A stretch of 64,000 nucleotides of DNA from Bemisia tabaci (taxonomy: Eukaryota; Arthropoda; Insecta; Hemiptera; Aleyrodidae), in contig NC_092793.1 in the NCBI RefSeq assembly GCF_918797505.1, positions 43,078,243 through 43,142,242 on the forward strand. The letters are read 5' to 3'. Below, one piece after another: positions 12,016-24,454 of this stretch. The number at the start of each line of letters is the position of its first letter. The stretch's first letter is position 1. The notes beneath the pieces were generated by a model, which was not told the origin of the DNA, searched no databases, and worked only from the letters and a program-made list of their open reading frames with translations. A program made the translations under genes and the position numbers.

Positions 12016-12594
12016 TTCATTTTTAAGGCATATTTTTCGGGCAACTTTGATCTCATGCCCTGCTGCTAAAAATCAATATTTTTGGGATCTGCAAAAGCGA
12101 AAATATTCTCCTTTTAACAGAATCACAAGGATAGATGATAAGATTACATTTTTCTCTTCGATTATTGTGTTTTTTCCCCATTTTATAAGAAGCAAAAGTT
12201 CCTCTTTTTCATGGAGCAATTTCTTCGGCTTTCGACGTTCAAAACCTACATTTAGACATTTTTACCGGCTTTTTTGACACAAAATTTGGAAAGAACAGAT
12301 CAAATTACCCTAGGAATCATCATGTCTTGAACGATATATCTGATCTAGCAGGAGTTATGAATTAAGCGCCGCTACGGACACGATCTGGCCCACCGTGCGG
12401 CACATGGGACTTTCTCGCTGAAACCGTCGCACGGCGGATCGAGTCAATGGTGTAGGTCGGCCATGAGCGATTCGAGCGACTCGCATTTTTTAAGGGGCAA
12501 AAGTGTTCCTCAAGAGATATATTTAAAGGATCTGACATTGATTTGGAACACAACATGTTCATTCTTTAGAGTCTGAAGAACACATTGCGCGGAT
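12016..12594. other. Unassigned spacer between the inner and outer repeats
   Basis: No gene is supported. The minus-strand frame at 12362-12562 is short, Arg/Ser-rich and has no recognisable domain. Confidence 0.35.
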
Positions 12595-15281
12595 ACTTTT
12601 GGCGCGTATACGTAGTATACCGCCTTTGCGATCGTTTCGACCCCCCACTCGATACAATAACGGAGTCCCTTAGTTCCTTACCGAAAAGTGACTACCGCGA
12701 ACTTCTGAGATTTTCCAAAGCGTGTAAAAAGTTTATTTATCTGTCAATAATTATGATTTAAAGTTGTCTCTCATTCTGGGGCTTTCTAGTTTATGTGCAG
12801 TGAATACCAAGAGTCTACGTTACTTGGTTTTTTTTAAAAAAAAGCCTAAGAATGCGCCGCGCTAATTTAAAATATGCATATATAAGCAGAAGCAAGCGAA
12901 CTGATTCGAGGATGGCTGAGCAGTTCGGCACTCTTCGAATGAGAATTTCACTCACTCCGTTTTGTTCAAAACGTTGCTTTGACAGATCACCACACCCCTG
13001 TTATGCTTTTCAAAATTTGGTACCACTGCTCTGATAGCCGGGCAGCCGTAAGTGCAATCTGTGATGCGCCTCGAGACTCATTAGACCATTTGCTAAACGT
13101 GGCTCATACAGGAAGCTACTTGCGCACATATGGAAATCTACCTATACCCCTCTCTTCCCCACGCTCCTGATCACTGCGTCGGCGTCTCGATGAACAATGA
13201 ACTTGGGCCGCCTTGGGTCTCGGCGCGGCCGAGACCCTTTTCCGATTACTGACGCTTCATTAACCATTTCATCGTCACGCTAGGATTCGTCCAATTTTCA
13301 AAAAAAATTGTTTCGCATGTACTTAGCAATTTTTCTCTTACTCTCCGTTAAAACACGAATTAAAAGAGGTCTCATTCATAAAAATCGGCCGAATAGAAGA
13401 GAAGTTACAGTACCTATTCGAAATCTGAAGAAATCGACGAAACCTCGAATTCTCCAAACAAAAAATAAAATGAAGGGGAAAAAAAGAAATGTATAAATTA
13501 CAGTTAAATATAATTGACCTCAGTATTTGACAAGCAAATCCATTCTGTATATAACGGAGAAAAAATTGGGAGTAATTACAATAAATTCGCCTCTTGCAAG
13601 GGGCTTCCTTGTAAGAATTTTGACCTGAAGACAAGGGTCGAATAGCAATGGTACTCCATACAATACAGTGTGCCTCAACGAGTTAAACATGTTTTATATG
13701 TCCAAATCGAAATTCTTTATATTTTTAACTTCAGTGTCTCTTGAGTCGTTTGAGCAAAAAAAATCCGTCGAGATTCGGGAACGTAAAGGCGCTTTAAAAG
13801 TATTCTGGGGCTATAATAGCTAAATCACCGGTAGTAAATCCCGTTATATTATTAAAAAGAAATTGACTCCATAGCTTAACGCCTTAGTGTCTTAAATACG
13901 ATTATTTTAAGCACTCAAACATTTATACCACCAGTTTTAGCCATGAGGTGATTTCCTGAGAGCCGATAATTAGAGTACCTGTATAGGGAGAGTAGCGACA
14001 GATCTGAAACTCTGAAAGTCCATCAGGCCTTCACCGATGCCTCCGCGAATAAAGTTAGGGCCCAAAAGGGCAGCCAACCTATGAATTTCGAATGTCCAGA
14101 GCGATTTACAAATACAATTGTTACGAACCGTCGTTTAGAAAGCATGTATTTGGTTTACTTTTTGCATAAATTTACTTATTTTTGCGAAAGAACGCTCATT
14201 TATATACATTCTTAGCCATCTTGGTTAGAATTGAAATCTGTAGGCTGGCAGTGAAATTTTGTGTGTTAGAAGTTGCTCAGAAGGGTGGCTGCACTTTTGG
14301 GCCCTAAGCCCTCCATGAACCGATCTGTCGCACAAATTTCTCATAGAACCCTTCAAAAATGGCTTGCTTTTTGGGCAGCCGATTCGGCCATCGAACCGGG
14401 GTTTAAAGGGAAGCTGATAATAACACAAACCTCTGAGAAAAATTTTGAGATAGACATGGATTCTGTTCAGCATTTCAATGCATAAGCATTTTCACACGTA
14501 GAATCTAATTTTCACGTCAGGAAGTGGACATATTTTGATTTGTTCGATTTTATACGGAAAATTGATGGTTCTTCGGGATTGAAATTACTTGTAATTGTTT
14601 CTTGAAAAATAAAGGCTCCCAAGATGACTATAGCATATTGACTTTTACATATGTGCACTCACGGAATTGATTCGTAAATTCAACGAGTGGGTACATCGAC
14701 CTGGTATATCAAGTTTCTGCGATATTTTACGGCAAATCGGTAGATTTTCGGGATGTAGATTTCTTACTTTCACTTCATGAATGAATGAAGCATAGACATG
14801 GTTGAACTTCTTTCCATGGAAAGACGTTTAAAATAACAAAATCAAGACATATTTAAAGCACTTGCATTTATATCGAGTCAATTTCTTGTCAGTAATATAA
14901 CGGGATTTATACTACCGATGATTTGGGTATATTAGCCTCAAAATACCTTTAAATCGACTTTATCTTCTAGGAGTTCGACAGAATTTTTCCTTTCTTCGCT
15001 TAAATTATTACGCAGCACTTTTCTTCAAGAATCTGATAAGATTTTGCATGGGGCAGATCAAAAAACTTAAACTCGTTCGAATAGATTTCTACATTCACAA
15101 TAAGTACACGGTTTCGTCAAGGTGCGACGTTGACCTCGCAGTGTTGGATCGTATGAATTCTCTTGTTGTGCTACTTGCCTATTTTGAAATCTCTGTAAAT
15201 GAAAACTAAAGGGGTTGCTATGTGCGAGTTAATGACGCGCCTTATCAACACATTGTGTTGGAGTTCACTGCTTGTTTTGTT
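12595..15281. repeat. Outer inverted repeat, right arm
   Basis: This is the inverted partner of 785-3245. Relative to the left arm it contains about 340-370 extra bases (roughly 13975-14335). The extra segment is itself palindromic: GCGACAGATC and GGGCCCAAAAG near 14000-14080 are mirrored by CTTTTGGGCCC and GATCTGTCGC near 14292-14330. The arm ends at the poly-T run that marks the tail of the R1-like element. Confidence 0.85.
13997..14335. mobile_element. Small palindromic insertion in the right outer arm
   Basis: The segment is present in the right arm but missing from the corresponding place in the left arm (near 1850-1868). It has inverted subterminal repeats (AGGGCCCAAAAGGGCAGCC at about 14058, with complement near 14284). 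It is probably a small non-autonomous element that arrived after the arms separated. Target duplications could not be fixed by eye. Confidence 0.5.
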
Positions 15282-16335
15282 TTTTTTTTTTTTTATTAAT
15301 AGAAAATAAACATGAATACAATTCGTATAGAGGCATATAAATGAATGTTCAGGTTCTAGTTGAGATATCCAGTATGTAAAATTAAAGTTATGGGATCATA
15401 TTGATCAGATAGTAAAGAGTTAATCGTAAGTTAATCATAATTACAATCCGTGTAGAAAATAGTAGGTAACATAAATATTTTAGGTCTGCATGAGATCTCA
15501 AAACGTTATAAGCCGGGTAATTAATTGATCAGTATGAAAAAATTAATCATATTTACATAAACTTGTCTTATCCATTTTCTACAATACCGGAACCGGCCGT
15601 GGCCACTACATCGGTTTAGGTGGTTGGCACCCTACCATTTGATACTTCGTTTCTTTTTTCTAACACTAATCTTATGTATCTATATACCGTGTTCCAACCT
15701 GTCTTTGTTTCTAACATGACCTTCATGACCGTATTTTTCTTTATTTCGCAATTCACGGCCGCCTGGGCCGCATCTCTTTCGGTGTTGAAGTATGTGCATT
15801 AGAAAAATGCATGATCAGGGTCATCCATTTTCGCACCACACATGAAACATCCCGGATCTTCTCTGATCTTATATTTGTGTAGATACGAACCGAAGCAGCC
15901 ATGTCCTGTCAGGAACTGTGTCAGATAGTAATCAGGGACACCATGCTCCCTGTAAATCCACTCATAGAAATTAATGCCAATAATTGTTCTAGTCCATCTT
16001 TCTCTGTCGTCTTTCCAATAAATTTCGTTGTACCATTTCCCTAATATATTTTGTCTTATCTCACTCTTATCTTCTGTTTTATTCATGACGCTTATTCTCT
16101 CTTCGACCATCAATTCAGGAGGGGGGATGCCCGAGATCACATCCAAGGCAAAATCGGAACACGTTCGGTACCCACTGCAGAGGGACAATTTAAGGGGTCT
16201 TATTGTTTGTCTAATAGTCTTTATGTTTTTCTTTAACTTTATTCCTTCGTGCCATATTTGGATTCCATAAAAGATTGCTTGTTTTGTATTACAGACCATT
16301 TTTTCGATGATTATGTTTGCGCTATTGTGCTCACC
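15282..16335 (-). mobile_element. 5'-truncated R1-like non-LTR retrotransposon
   Basis: On the minus strand the copy has a coding 3' part (16335 down to 15616), a 3' UTR of about 320 bp and a poly-A tail, seen as a T run at about 15282-15298. The tail joins directly to the end of the outer inverted-repeat arm. The 5' end lies near 16335, just after the RT domain would have ended, so this is a classic 5'-truncated insertion. Confidence 0.75.
15616..16335 (-). pseudogene. C-terminal part of an R1-like ORF2, one premature stop
   Basis: The frame opens with a post-RT segment (NIIIEKMVCNTKQAIFYGIQ), then the SGYRTCSDFALDVISGIPPP block typical of R1/LOA-type ORF2. This is followed by FLTGHGCFGSYLHK and the Cys-His cluster CFMCGAKMDDPDH, the CCHC-like motif at the C terminus of such proteins. 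A TAA at 15799-15801 interrupts the frame where the family commonly has Phe-Glu-Cys. Beyond it the same frame continues (CTYFNTERDAA, then METKTGWNTVYRYI, written with one residue trimmed) to a stop at 15616-15618. In life this protein nicked target DNA and reverse-transcribed the element RNA; here the RT and endonuclease are missing. Placement in R1 rather than I or LOA is tentative. Confidence 0.75.
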
Positions 16336-17374
16336 TCAAAAAGCAAAAATAGCAAAAAAAAGAAGAAAAAAAAAAGTTTAGGCGATACTTTTAACTAGGT
16401 ACCCATCCGCCATCATTTGCCAGAAAACTTTGTGTAAGCATGTTCATAGGAGCGTCCATAGAGACATTCCGCAATATTTGGGTGCCACTTTGCGCCGCTT
16501 TGGCCATGACGTCACTTTTTTGTTGCATTCCGAGATTGCGCACGAGCTTTATCTGGAGAAACAAGCGACCAGTGAGCTCTCGAAACTGCTAAATGACCCA
16601 GGTAAGTATGATTCCCGTTAATCGGAAACTGGAAATAATTTTACCGTCAAAACGTATGCTCTTTGGCCCGTTTTACATATTTTCATTATTTCCCAAGCTA
16701 CTTAGGCATATCTATAGGAGAACTAAAAAAAAAAGAAAAAAAAAGTCGTTTTTGTGATGTATGCGTAGATGGCTTGCGGAAATTTTTAGCAGGTAAACCC
16801 CCCCCCCCCCCCCCCCCAATTGCCTGGCCCCTGACTGTGATGCAATTTTATCTGTTGCCCTCGGCGATCGCGCGCGGCCCATATCATGAAAATTGGACGA
16901 CCGGTCACCGAGGAACTTTTAAAACTGATACTTCTCTCAAATATAAGTACATATGATTCAATTTTTCACCTGTTTTGATGTAAACAAACTGAAATCAGTG
17001 CGAAACTAATTTCATTACGACTATGCTTTAACTTTACAAGTCCGGGAAATTTTGGAAATTTTGCGGTTTTTGCGTCGTTTGTTTTTTAAGTTTGATGAAT
17101 TTGCATTTTATGCATAAGAATGATACCTAACTTATGACAAAATTTCGAAATTAACTTTGCTGTGAAGGACATAATATATCTGATGCAGTAGCTCATATCT
17201 GGGTAGGTATGTTTGTGTATTTGTGGCACTTACTTGTAAGTTTCAATAATTCTATTCATAATTATTTATCCTCTTTCCTCATGAAAAATTAAAAACTTCG
17301 TCGTGCGAAGTGAAACACAGAATCAGAAGTGATCAAAGCACCTCTTTGTACACGATGTTTTTCGTACGGTTGCC
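16336..17374. other. Unassigned sequence with a long poly-C run
   Basis: No gene was recognised. A C homopolymer of about 19 nt lies at 16799-16817. Short A-rich tracts occur at 16350-16376 and 16727-16743. The frame at 16663-16956 runs through the poly-C (giving PPPPPP) and is not credible. Confidence 0.4.
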
Positions 17375-18818
17375 TTTTAGTCCAGTAAACGAAGGCGTAT
17401 AGGGGCCGTTTCCAGCCAAAAATATGGAGGACAACGGATTATTTTTATCCAACATTTAATTAGCACGCTTCAATGAACAACCAGATGCAAGTGGGTATCA
17501 ACTCCAGAAATGAGGACTATAAAGGCGATTTTTATTATGCTTCCAAAGTTTGAATGATTCTACAGTAGTAAGACCGCACTGAGGGCGAGCCCACGGCTCT
17601 AAAAGGCCCAGTCACCTCCTGAAATTTTGAAATGGAATCCCCTCATCGAGCCTTGCAGAGGTGGGCCCAGCGATAAAGTCTGCGGGCGGACCCGCGCTTG
17701 GTGAGTTGCGTAACTCTTTACAGAAAACGCATGAATTTAAAAAAAAAAGAGTCAACTTACACGCGCTGAAGAGCGCAAGCCTGGAACATTACCCTATAAT
17801 AAAAACCTTGCGTAAGCTACTCAAAAAGGGGGGGGGGGGGTAAGGTCTAAGTTTGGCTCACGGGGTCTTACGAAGGGAGAGGGGAGTCAAAGTCAAGTCT
17901 TAGTGAGCCTCCCACTTAGAGAAAAAATAATAATTTTGAATAGAAACAAAAAGTCGCCAGTTTTCACACTTTCTCTGTCATACTTTCTGGAAAATTGTAG
18001 GGGGGGGGGGGACCAGGGCAGTTACTTGATTCCAAAGGGGATTGAAATGTAGTTGCACTGTTGCTTCACGAGGGGTGGAGTCGGTGTAGGTTTTAAAAGT
18101 CGTTCAAAAAGCCGTAAGTATTAGTTAAATCGCTACCAGAACGAATTAGTGAACAGTTAAATAATAAAGCGAAAACTGGCAACCATGGCGCTTTAGAAAA
18201 GAGCCTTTATAATGGAAATGATTGATTCTGGTCGTAAGTAAACGAGGAGAGGTGAATTAACCATCACTGCCATCTTGTGCCATCAAAAATCGCCAGGTTA
18301 CAATTCAAAACACAGGCGGCCGCGCGTCGACCCGCTCCGTTTTTGCGCTTTTGCTCCGCTCAATTTTAAAGATAAACCTATGATGTAATATACCAAATCA
18401 ACGCTAAAAGAACGATCTACAATTTTTACTGAAGGGTATTTTTCGATCCGGGTCTTCGTAAGGACGTAAATACGGAAAATGCCGGTCAATAATTCTCAAT
18501 TTTCAATTTCTTTCAATTTTACTCACATTTAAATTACCTTGACATTCTTAACTATAGTTTATTCGAAAAGTAGACTCAATTACCTACAGTTTCAAAAAAT
18601 TGAGCTCTTCAAGTTCATTTCTCGCTATGCAGTGAATTTTTTAATATACGTCCAATTTTCAACTTCATCGGACCACTGTGCGGGATCCCCCAAAGGCCCA
18701 AGGGGATTTATGGGGACTTTTGGCTAAAAACACCTTTTCATATGAAGCATCGATTGGGCCTAAATCCAGCCGTATTTTCATTTTTGGCCATCAAAATGCT
18801 TCGTTTACTGGACTAAAA
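17375..18818. mobile_element. 1.44-kb segment with perfect 20-bp inverted termini
   Basis: TTTTAGTCCAGTAAACGAAG at 17375-17394 is exactly mirrored at 18799-18818. Such long perfect ends indicate a DNA transposon or a MITE-like derivative. The flanks (TTGCC and TGGCC) resemble an imperfect 5-bp target duplication. No transposase domain is visible. The interior has two G homopolymers (about 17828 and 18001) and no other recognisable gene. Confidence 0.65.
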
Positions 18819-20990
18819 TGGCCAAATTGAAATACTTGTGGGTAGCAAAAGAAATCATATCCCTGCAGAGGAGAGAATACCAGGGAATCCTCCCGCCTTA
18901 CGGTAGGGCCGCTACCTGCTTAAATTATGGATTAAGACATAGGAAAAGTAAACACACATTATGCTTTCATCAACTTTCAACATAGCTTCTAAACAAGCCC
19001 AAAATAATGAAAATCGGACGAGAATGTGCCGAGATATAGCGCGCGTATGACTTGCGTAGCACGCGTTAATTGCACGTACCTATTCCGCCGTTTCCACCGC
19101 GCACCGCGCACCCTGACGCTTCACTTACCTAATTTGCTCTAGCGGGTGCATTTTTTGACGCACAAAAAATTGTTTTGGTATCATATAAGAGGTCAGATAA
19201 TTTCCCATCGCCGTTACTTAAGGCAAAAAATCCATTTTCTCGCGTGTTAAATAATTGAACGCTCTTGAAAATTGGGTGAAATTTCAAAATTTTCCTAATG
19301 ACCATTCACGTATGCCTTAGGCGAAAAAATTTATGAGATAAACTTCTGTAGAAGCATTTTAGCTTCAAAACGAGATCAAGAAAACGAAAATCGGACACGT
19401 AGTTTCCGAGATATAGCGCGCTGAAAAAACGCTTGGTTCCTGCACGGACCTCAGAGTGCCTCCCCTTCTAAAAGGGCTTCTAATGACCATAAGAATGATC
19501 CCTGAAAGCGGCAATTTCCAATCAAAAAGTGCAGGGTTTTTTGTGTGCCCGCCGTACTAATATTGCTTCTCGTTAGTTCCTCGCCTGAAAATGTGACATA
19601 TAAGCGTCACCCTCCCCTCTCCCGCGCGAACTGACAAGAAACACATCCTCCGATAGTGTAACTATGTATGAAATGGCAGAGCTAGGCATTGTAACCTGTC
19701 GGCAGCCTCTTTGCGACTTTTCAAACAGGACTTATGAATTTTTGATAATAGGTTGAGATTGAACTTTAATCGTGAATATCTCGAGAGCAAAAAATTGGAT
19801 TGATCTCCTGTTTGCGCGAGCATTCTTGTTTTTTTTTTTTTTCATATTTTTTCTAACGATGTAGCATATCAAGGGAGGGGTTGCCGTTTGAAAATTTCGA
19901 GTTGCCCCTCCCTGGGGGGCCCGCTCAAAAAATGAGCCCCTTGCCACATTGAGTAATGGCTCAAACCGAGACCTTTTATCTCTATTTGTTCCCGCGAAAT
20001 GGTGTGGACCCAGCACCATTTCTCCACCTTATTACATGCAGTATTCGGACCCTTTCTTAGTGTTTTTTCTCATTTGTTCAAAAGATATAGAAACTTTTCA
20101 CTTACCTACTTTCGGCCCACCTCGTATATTTTAATAAAAGTGCAAATTTTCTCCCTTTTCTTTCTAAAACAACCGACACTACCTACAGGAGATTTGCTCA
20201 GATATTCGCAGGATATTCGGTGGTAGAAAATTCATTGGATATCTGAATTGTCTCAATGGAAGATTCGCAGGATATTCGGCAGGATTATCGTAGGATATTC
20301 TACCTTTTTGTCATTAAAATATCTTTGGGGTATCCTACGAATACCCTCCTGCTCGGTGCGTTCTTTTTAAAGGGAAAACGTGATGTTTTCCCCGAGGTTT
20401 ACTTTGATCCATCGACACGTAACTCTTTGTTGTATACAGGCCCGCCACATCCCATCTCGGGCCCTGGTACCAATTTTAAGGCCCGGGCCCCATGCCCGGG
20501 GGGGGGGGGGGATCAGAGGGGCATCCCCCGAGAAATTTTTGAATTTATGAATGTATTCGGACGCATTTTGAAGCTTCCATGACGAATTTTTCCATCAATT
20601 TCTGCGGAATAATTACACTTTTTTCTACTTCCAGCACAAAATACTTGCGAATTGTTGCATTCAAAACATCTGGAAAATTTTTATTTTTGGGGGGACAGGG
20701 AAAATTTGAATTCTAACGACTTAGGTTATTCTCAAAAACTGTTTTTGAAAATAAAAACTTCATATCAACATAACGTTTGGCTTGATGTCATACTACTGGG
20801 CGTTTTTCGAGCTGATAAATACTTGTAAAACACTTCTTCAAAAAAAAAAGGTGAATCGTTTGATCTGCTGTTTCTCGCTGCTAAAAGTTAGGTTATGTTC
20901 ACGTGTACAAATTTTAAAGCCTAAATAACTATGTAATTTCTTTGAACCTAACTATCTGGGGGCATTTTACCCCCAGATCTTCTTTACTTT
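18819..20990. other. Unassigned repeats left of the Jockey element
   Basis: The word CCGAGATATAGCGCGC occurs near 19030 and again near 19410 with matching upstream AATCGGAC, a diverged direct repeat. Around 20205-20310 GGATATTCG recurs several times. At 20436-20512 a GC-rich patch (AGGCCCGCCAC and GGCCCGGGCCCC) ends in a G12 run, and an inverted relative of it lies at 33318-33385. No gene is seen. Confidence 0.5.
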
Positions 20991-21883
20991 ACTTTGATAT
21001 TTGTTCTGTGCGTGGTGAAAACATTCTAAATCGTCCAAATGCGGGAGTGCCTCACCCACAGTCTCACCCAATGCTCCATATGTAAGTGTGCGGCTCATTC
21101 AAAAACTGACTGTCTAGATGCTATTTGTAGCAAAATTAAAGAGAGTAATATCGCTACCTACTGAAATATCCAGATGTAACCTACTTTCTCAAAGTTCTTG
21201 TGTTAATGCCTATCTCTCGCAAAGTAGAAGAAACAGTTTACAAAACTCTACAAGCCAAGGCCTAAATAGTGCAACTTCTACTAACTCTACGTCTACGGTT
21301 CTCTCAACTCCTGCTTCAATTCCACATCACCCTCAACCCGATGTTAATATAATTGCATTCCTTCAAGAGCAAAATCGCTCATTAAAAGAAAACAACAAAA
21401 TATTGCTTGATAGAATTGAAGATCTAACCAATCAAATTAAAAAACAATTCGAACAACTTGAAGCCCTTCAGGCTCAATTATCGAATAAAAATTCATCTCC
21501 TCCACGTAAACAACTCAAAACCACAAACAAAGTGTCATCTCTTTCTAAAAAGAGGCTTTTCCACGATAATAACCGGTATGATCTCCTAAGCTCTTCTGAC
21601 GTTGACGATGATAATGATGATTCAATGGATATCACTCTTGGCTCTGACGCATCAATCTTCGAAATCCCTGCTCAACCTCCACCGAAAGATCCTGTCATGG
21701 CAAAAGCTGCTAAGGCAATCTCTCAAAGGAAGATTCAATCACAGAAAAAGGACAATAAAGCTATCCAACCAAAGCTTAACCAATCTAACATCCCTCAACC
21801 TGATTCTCAAACAGACAACGGTAAGAAAGGGGTCAAGCCCCCTTCTCCTATCATTACTGCGGTAGTCATCAACTGACTTACAG

Positions 21884-22994
21884 CCCAAGTAGCATTTTGC
21901 AACGAAAAAATTGCAATTTAAATGAAATAAAATTTCCAGATGATTTCAACTTTCTTGCAAGAAAATTGCAATTATTTTACAACATCTGACCCCCTCATTG
22001 TAAAAAAGTTGCAATTTTTTTTTTTTTGCAATGAAATTTCAATATTGACGACCTTTAAATTTCAACCCCTAAATTTTCCGGGGAAATTATAATAATTCGA
22101 ACCCATGCTTACCTAATGTCCTACTACGTTTAGCAGCATAAAATACCGGACGCCCTTGAGTGGGCTTGAACCCGACCCGCGAATGTCATAGCGGAGCACT
22201 CTTCCACTGAGCTACAGGGAGCTGATGATGAGCTTGGTTGAAATCACGCCTGTTAAGGCTGTTATCGCATGCATTGCGTCAGTGCGTGGCTCAACATTCA
22301 TCATAGATTTGATTAACGCCGTTTTTCTCAGGCTTCTTTCTTTTGCCTATTATTTATTTTTTTTCGTGTTATTTATTTTTTTCGTATTTTTTTTGTCTGA
22401 TTTTTTTTTTCGATATCACGTAATAGGTACTCACACTAAATTAACACCGGTGTAAATTATACCACATACTAACTTGAGAACTTAAAAATATTTTCAAAAA
22501 ATATTTTTAAAATATTTTCAAAACTTTCTTAAGGAATATTTTTAACATGCATGTTTACAGGCAATATTTTTGAATTATTTTAAAAATATTTTTTGTAAAC
22601 ATTTTCAAAATATTCCTTTAAAATGTTTTAAAAATATTTTGAAAATATTTTACTTACAATATTGCCATGAAAATATTTTGATAAAGGTGACAATATTTTC
22701 AAAATATGTTGGGCTATATGGGTTAGGTAGGTGAGACATTTAAGTCGAAAAAACTTTAAAACAACTAGAGAATTGGATGCCAGGCACATGGCGTGAATTT
22801 GTTACAACATGATTGCACCGAAATTGCAGTCTTTATAGTGCCTTGAAAAACAAGCATAATCTACATTTCTTGCAAACTTATTGCAATAAAATTGCAACTT
22901 TTTAAGCGCCTTCAAATGAACGTATAGGCAACAAGCAAAAATTGCAATCAACTCACAATCCATTGCAATGAAATTGCAATCCATGCTACTTGGG
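21884..22994. mobile_element. TIR element B with tRNA-like unit, inside Jockey ORF1
   Basis: The ends CCCAAGTAGCA (21884) and TGCTACTTGGG (to 22994) are identical to those of element A. An AG pair lies directly outside each end (21882-21883 and 22995-22996). The subterminal regions are arrays of TTGCAATT-type words, and the interior at 22470-22710 is a dense run of AAAATATTTT palindromes. Pieces flanking the tRNA-like unit match, in inverted orientation, element E at 26720-26931 and 28417-28460. It has no protein and is non-autonomous. Confidence 0.85.
22149..22222 (-). tRNA. tRNA-like unit inside element B
   Basis: The minus strand reads GCTCCCTG, then TAGCTCAGTGG (a consensus A box), and GGTTCAAGCCC (B box, one departure). 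The last bases (AGGGCGT) pair with the first seven except for one mismatch and one G-T. The layout is close to a real tRNA gene of about 73 nt. A clean anticodon stem is not obvious, so I treat it as a tRNA-derived module rather than a decoding tRNA. Confidence 0.65.
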
Positions 22995-24454
22995 AGTAGG
23001 TACTCTGCCACACTTTAAAAAATGTAGATAAATCTAAATGGTGTTCCACGGCCTTACCACAAGGCTCATTTAAAATTAATGCATCCGATGACTCTACGCA
23101 TAATACTATCATAAGATTGTTCAAGGATTGCAAAATCTATTGTAATACTTACGAAAATAAGAATAATAGGCCTATCCGAGTAATGTTCAAAGGCCTACAT
23201 CACTCCACTGATCCTGGTGATGTTATTTCTGATCTAAAGAGTAAGGGTTTTAAACCCATTTCTGTAATCAACATTGTCCAAAAGAAACGTATTGTCACTA
23301 AAACTTCTAAAGAAAAATCTGTCAAAAATTCCCCCCAAAATATACCAGTAAATTCTCAAAAATCTGATAAGATGCCTGAAAATATCCCTGACAATTCTAA
23401 TACCAACAATAATCCTGACGCTAACTCACCAGCTATCTCTAATAGCGAATCCAATAACATGTCACAAACCTTACCCCAAGATGAACAACCTCAACCAGAT
23501 CCAAATACCAATAGAGATCAAAATCCAGTAAACCAGGATCATAATACTCAAACTGAAGGTATATAGTCCATGGTAAGTCACCTACCTCGCAATCTCAATC
23601 TCATATCGTTGATATTGATGAACAAGTCAAAATTGAAATTATACCTTTTAACTTGTTTGCAGTTTCTTTTGAACACTCTGATGATATCGAAAAAATTTTT
23701 AATATTAAACTTGTTGCTAACATGAAAAAAATAGTTGAGCCGTTATGCCCTAACCCTAGGGACTTACCTGTTCAATGCCATCGTTGTCAGAGCTACAATC
23801 ACACAGCCTCATTTTATAATTATATACCTAGATGTGTTCGTTGTGCAAAGGAGCAGGAAACAGTTAATTGTGACCTACCCAGGTATATATTTCCAATCCT
23901 AAATGTGCCAACTGTGGTTTGGACCACCCTGCCAGCTATAGAGGTTGTGAGGTTGCTAAAGAAATTGCCAAAGAACGAAAGGAGAGAATAAATAGATTAA
24001 AAGAACGCTTCTCCGTTCAAAATAAACGAGAAAAACTTACGGAAATTCCACCTGCTAAAAACTCACTCAAAAAAGGCTTATCATTCAGTGGCTCTATTAA
24101 AAACATCAACAAAAACTCAAATCTTACTCCAATTGACAATAGCAAAAATCAAGATATATCAATCTCAAATCAAAAATCTAACACCCAAGAATCTGACATA
24201 GCTCAAACCTTAAATTCCATTCTAGATTGCATCAATAGCCTTTCTGCTTGAATTACAAAATTAGAAAATACACAATTTCCCCACCTCAAGGGTGGTCCAA
24301 ATCACAGCCGGAATCGTGGAGATGTCTGCCAACCTCAAAATTGCTGTTTTCAACTGCAATGGAGTCTTAAATCGCATTGCAGAGATCGATAGATATGTCA
24401 ATGATAATAATCTTGATATTATGATGCTCACTGGAACTCATCTGGCTTCAGGAC

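Larger units (their letters stand above)
21039..24251 (+). pseudogene. Jockey ORF1 (gag-like) pseudogene, split by element B
   Basis: A possible Cys/His-rich start (CSICKCAAH, then a later CLDAIC) lies in frame from an ATG at 21039. The frame then shifts to the 21118-21873 segment, which holds a coiled-coil-like region (QEQNRSLKENNKILLDRIED) and a Ser/Asp-rich stretch. Element B interrupts at 21884-22994. The protein resumes with the domain normally found before the knuckles (RPIRVMFKGLHHSTDPGDVI, about 23170-23230). After more frameshifts come the zinc knuckles QCHRCQSYNHTA and PRCVRCAKEQET, and in a third frame CGLDHPASYRGC. One knuckle Cys is Tyr (ASFYN). Intact ORF1 proteins bind element RNA and accompany it to the nucleus; this copy cannot. 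Confidence 0.75.
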
